Below, piece after piece: positions 16,551 through 17,500 of a stretch of DNA of 17,500 nt. Position numbers and translations under genes: made by a program. The stretch's first letter is position 1. Each line of letters opens with the position of its first letter. Source of the stretch: Botryococcus braunii (lineage: Eukaryota; Chlorophyta; Trebouxiophyceae); NCBI GenBank assembly GCA_002005505.1, contig KV908445.1, positions 390,766 through 408,265 of the forward strand. Direction: 5' to 3'. The notes beneath the pieces were generated by a model, which was given only the letters and a program-made list of their open reading frames with translations, searched no databases and was not told the origin of the DNA.

Positions 16551-16583
16551 CCCTGCGATAGGCATGCTGAGAGTATTGCCGAC
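16551..16583 (-). CDS. Possible 33-nt microexon of the same gene
   Basis: Between a plausible acceptor TTCCTCAG (ending at 16584) and a strong donor GTATGT (16550 downwards) lie 33 bases, 11 codons in phase 0, reading VGNTLSMPIAG. They join in frame to the exon at 16451. The intron between them is 99 bp. The case rests on splice sites and phase only; the segment is too short for any coding statistic. If it is not an exon, the exon at 16257-16451 would connect further upstream. Confidence 0.45.
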
Positions 16584-16784
16584 CTGAGGAACGCATCAGC
16601 TAGGAAAACCTATCTCTAAATTGCACTAGCAGCAGACAGCAGACACAATCTATTAAGGCGAAGCCAGTACCCATGCCCCACGAACCCGCACACGCGCAAT
16701 CGCACCCGCACACACCGGCACTGGCGTGCGTGCCCACACGCACGCACACACCCACACACACACACACACACACACAGACACACA

Positions 16785-16825
<41 letters not shown>

Positions 16826-16894
16826 ACAGACACACACAGACACACACACACACAGACAGACACAGACACAGACAGACACACACACACACAAACA

Positions 16895-16943
<49 letters not shown>

Positions 16944-17497
16944 CAGAAAGCAATAGAACTGAACGAACATACTTGGCACAATGTAGGACGAGATAGTTGG
17001 TGGTGCTGACCCTGAAATTATTCAAACCTCTGCTGAGTGATCAATTTACATGAGTTCTTTGATGTTTGCAATTGCAATTAGAAAGATCCCCATGATTATT
17101 TCTGCATCTCTCCACATGGGCAAACAATTTGCCAAAGGGATTCAGTGCATGGATTGCTCGCACATTGTACAGCCAGAGTCACTCCCACCCATCCGTCCGA
17201 GCAGTCCTTCATCCCCTCAACACGTACACAGGCCTCTCACTTTTCATCTCTCCGTCTCCCCTTCCCGCCCCTCCCCCCCCCCACACACACACACCCATCC
17301 ATCCACATCCTTTCACACACAGAACACAATACACACAAGCATGGGCATGGACGAGGGACAGAAAGAAATGCTGATGCACACATGCCGGCGACGAGTGAGA
17401 GGGCGATGCTTGCATTTACAGCACAGGGACACAGATTGAACGTCAGAAACCAGAAGTTGGGGGGAGGGGGAGGGGGGCTTGTTTCGGAGAGCCTTAC
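16584..17497 (-). other. Probable intron filled with (CA)n repeats
   Basis: At the very right edge the minus strand reads AAG|GTAAGGCTC, a strong donor match, so an exon should end at 17498. The presumed acceptor is at 16584. The stretch contains the (CA)n tract at 16734-16942 and a C-rich/(CA)n stretch near 17270-17330, and no convincing coding sequence. Confidence 0.5.
16734..16942. repeat. (CA)n microsatellite, long and interrupted
   Basis: About 209 bp of CA repeats with frequent CAGACA and CAAACA interruptions. Cys-Val and Thr-His open frames over it are artefacts. Confidence 0.95.
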
Positions 17498-17500
17498 CTT
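17498..17500 (-). CDS. End of an upstream exon, cut by the window edge
   Basis: Only the three bases AAG before the donor GTAAGG are visible. The assignment rests on the donor match and the need for an upstream exon of the minus-strand gene. Confidence 0.35.

Noticed and set aside
16600..17025. Cys-Val and Thr-His open frames near the right edge
   Set aside because: They are translations of the (CA)n tract inside a probable intron.

Overview
The window is eukaryotic nuclear DNA, not prokaryotic. It holds a spliced gene with GT-AG introns, a Ty1/copia LTR retrotransposon, a fragment of a non-LTR (LINE) retrotransposon, and long (CT)n, (CA)n and (GT)n microsatellites. The style of the two retroelements, and the match of the copia primer-binding site to a plant-type initiator tRNA-Met as I remember it, fit a green-lineage organism (land plant, moss or charophyte-type alga). 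The species cannot be fixed from this sequence alone.

Layout. Positions 1-638 are about three units of a ~183-bp tandem repeat with shorter duplications nested inside. A (CT)n tract of about 350 bp follows (639-989), then a non-coding stretch with small nested duplications (990-1824) and a GC-rich island with a strong hairpin (1825-2094). A copia element occupies 2728-11057 and is flanked by the 5-bp duplication AGATC. It has a half-tRNA-type primer-binding site, gag zinc knuckle, protease, integrase, reverse transcriptase, RNase H and a polypurine tract, but the reading frame is broken by several stops and frameshifts. A 5'-truncated LINE on the minus strand (8643-10220) sits inside its RNase H region. 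From 11063 to 13670 there is mostly non-coding DNA with a (GT)n tract, a palindrome cluster and a degenerate ~34-bp repeat. From 13671 to the right edge, the minus strand carries the 3' part of a multi-exon gene for an Ala/Pro/Met-rich protein of unknown function, with microsatellite-filled introns.

How the parts relate. The copia and LINE sequences form a nested pair: copia integrated first, then the LINE disrupted it. The two copia LTRs differ at only 2 of 341 aligned bases but have very different lengths (698 versus 368 bp). The longer one carries a second copy of the R-U5-like segment beginning about 31 bp after a TATA-like box. The only host gene supported here is the minus-strand one. 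Its coding exons are all in phase 0, and two of them open with the same short motif.

I found no convincing new defence or catalytic system. The most distinctive observations are the hairpin in which the end of U5 mimics the primer tRNA and pairs with the primer-binding site, the R-U5 duplication in the 5' LTR, a palindrome shared by the LTR and the integrase-RT hinge, and the helix-linker repeat protein with complementary (AC)n/(GU)n tracts inside one intron.
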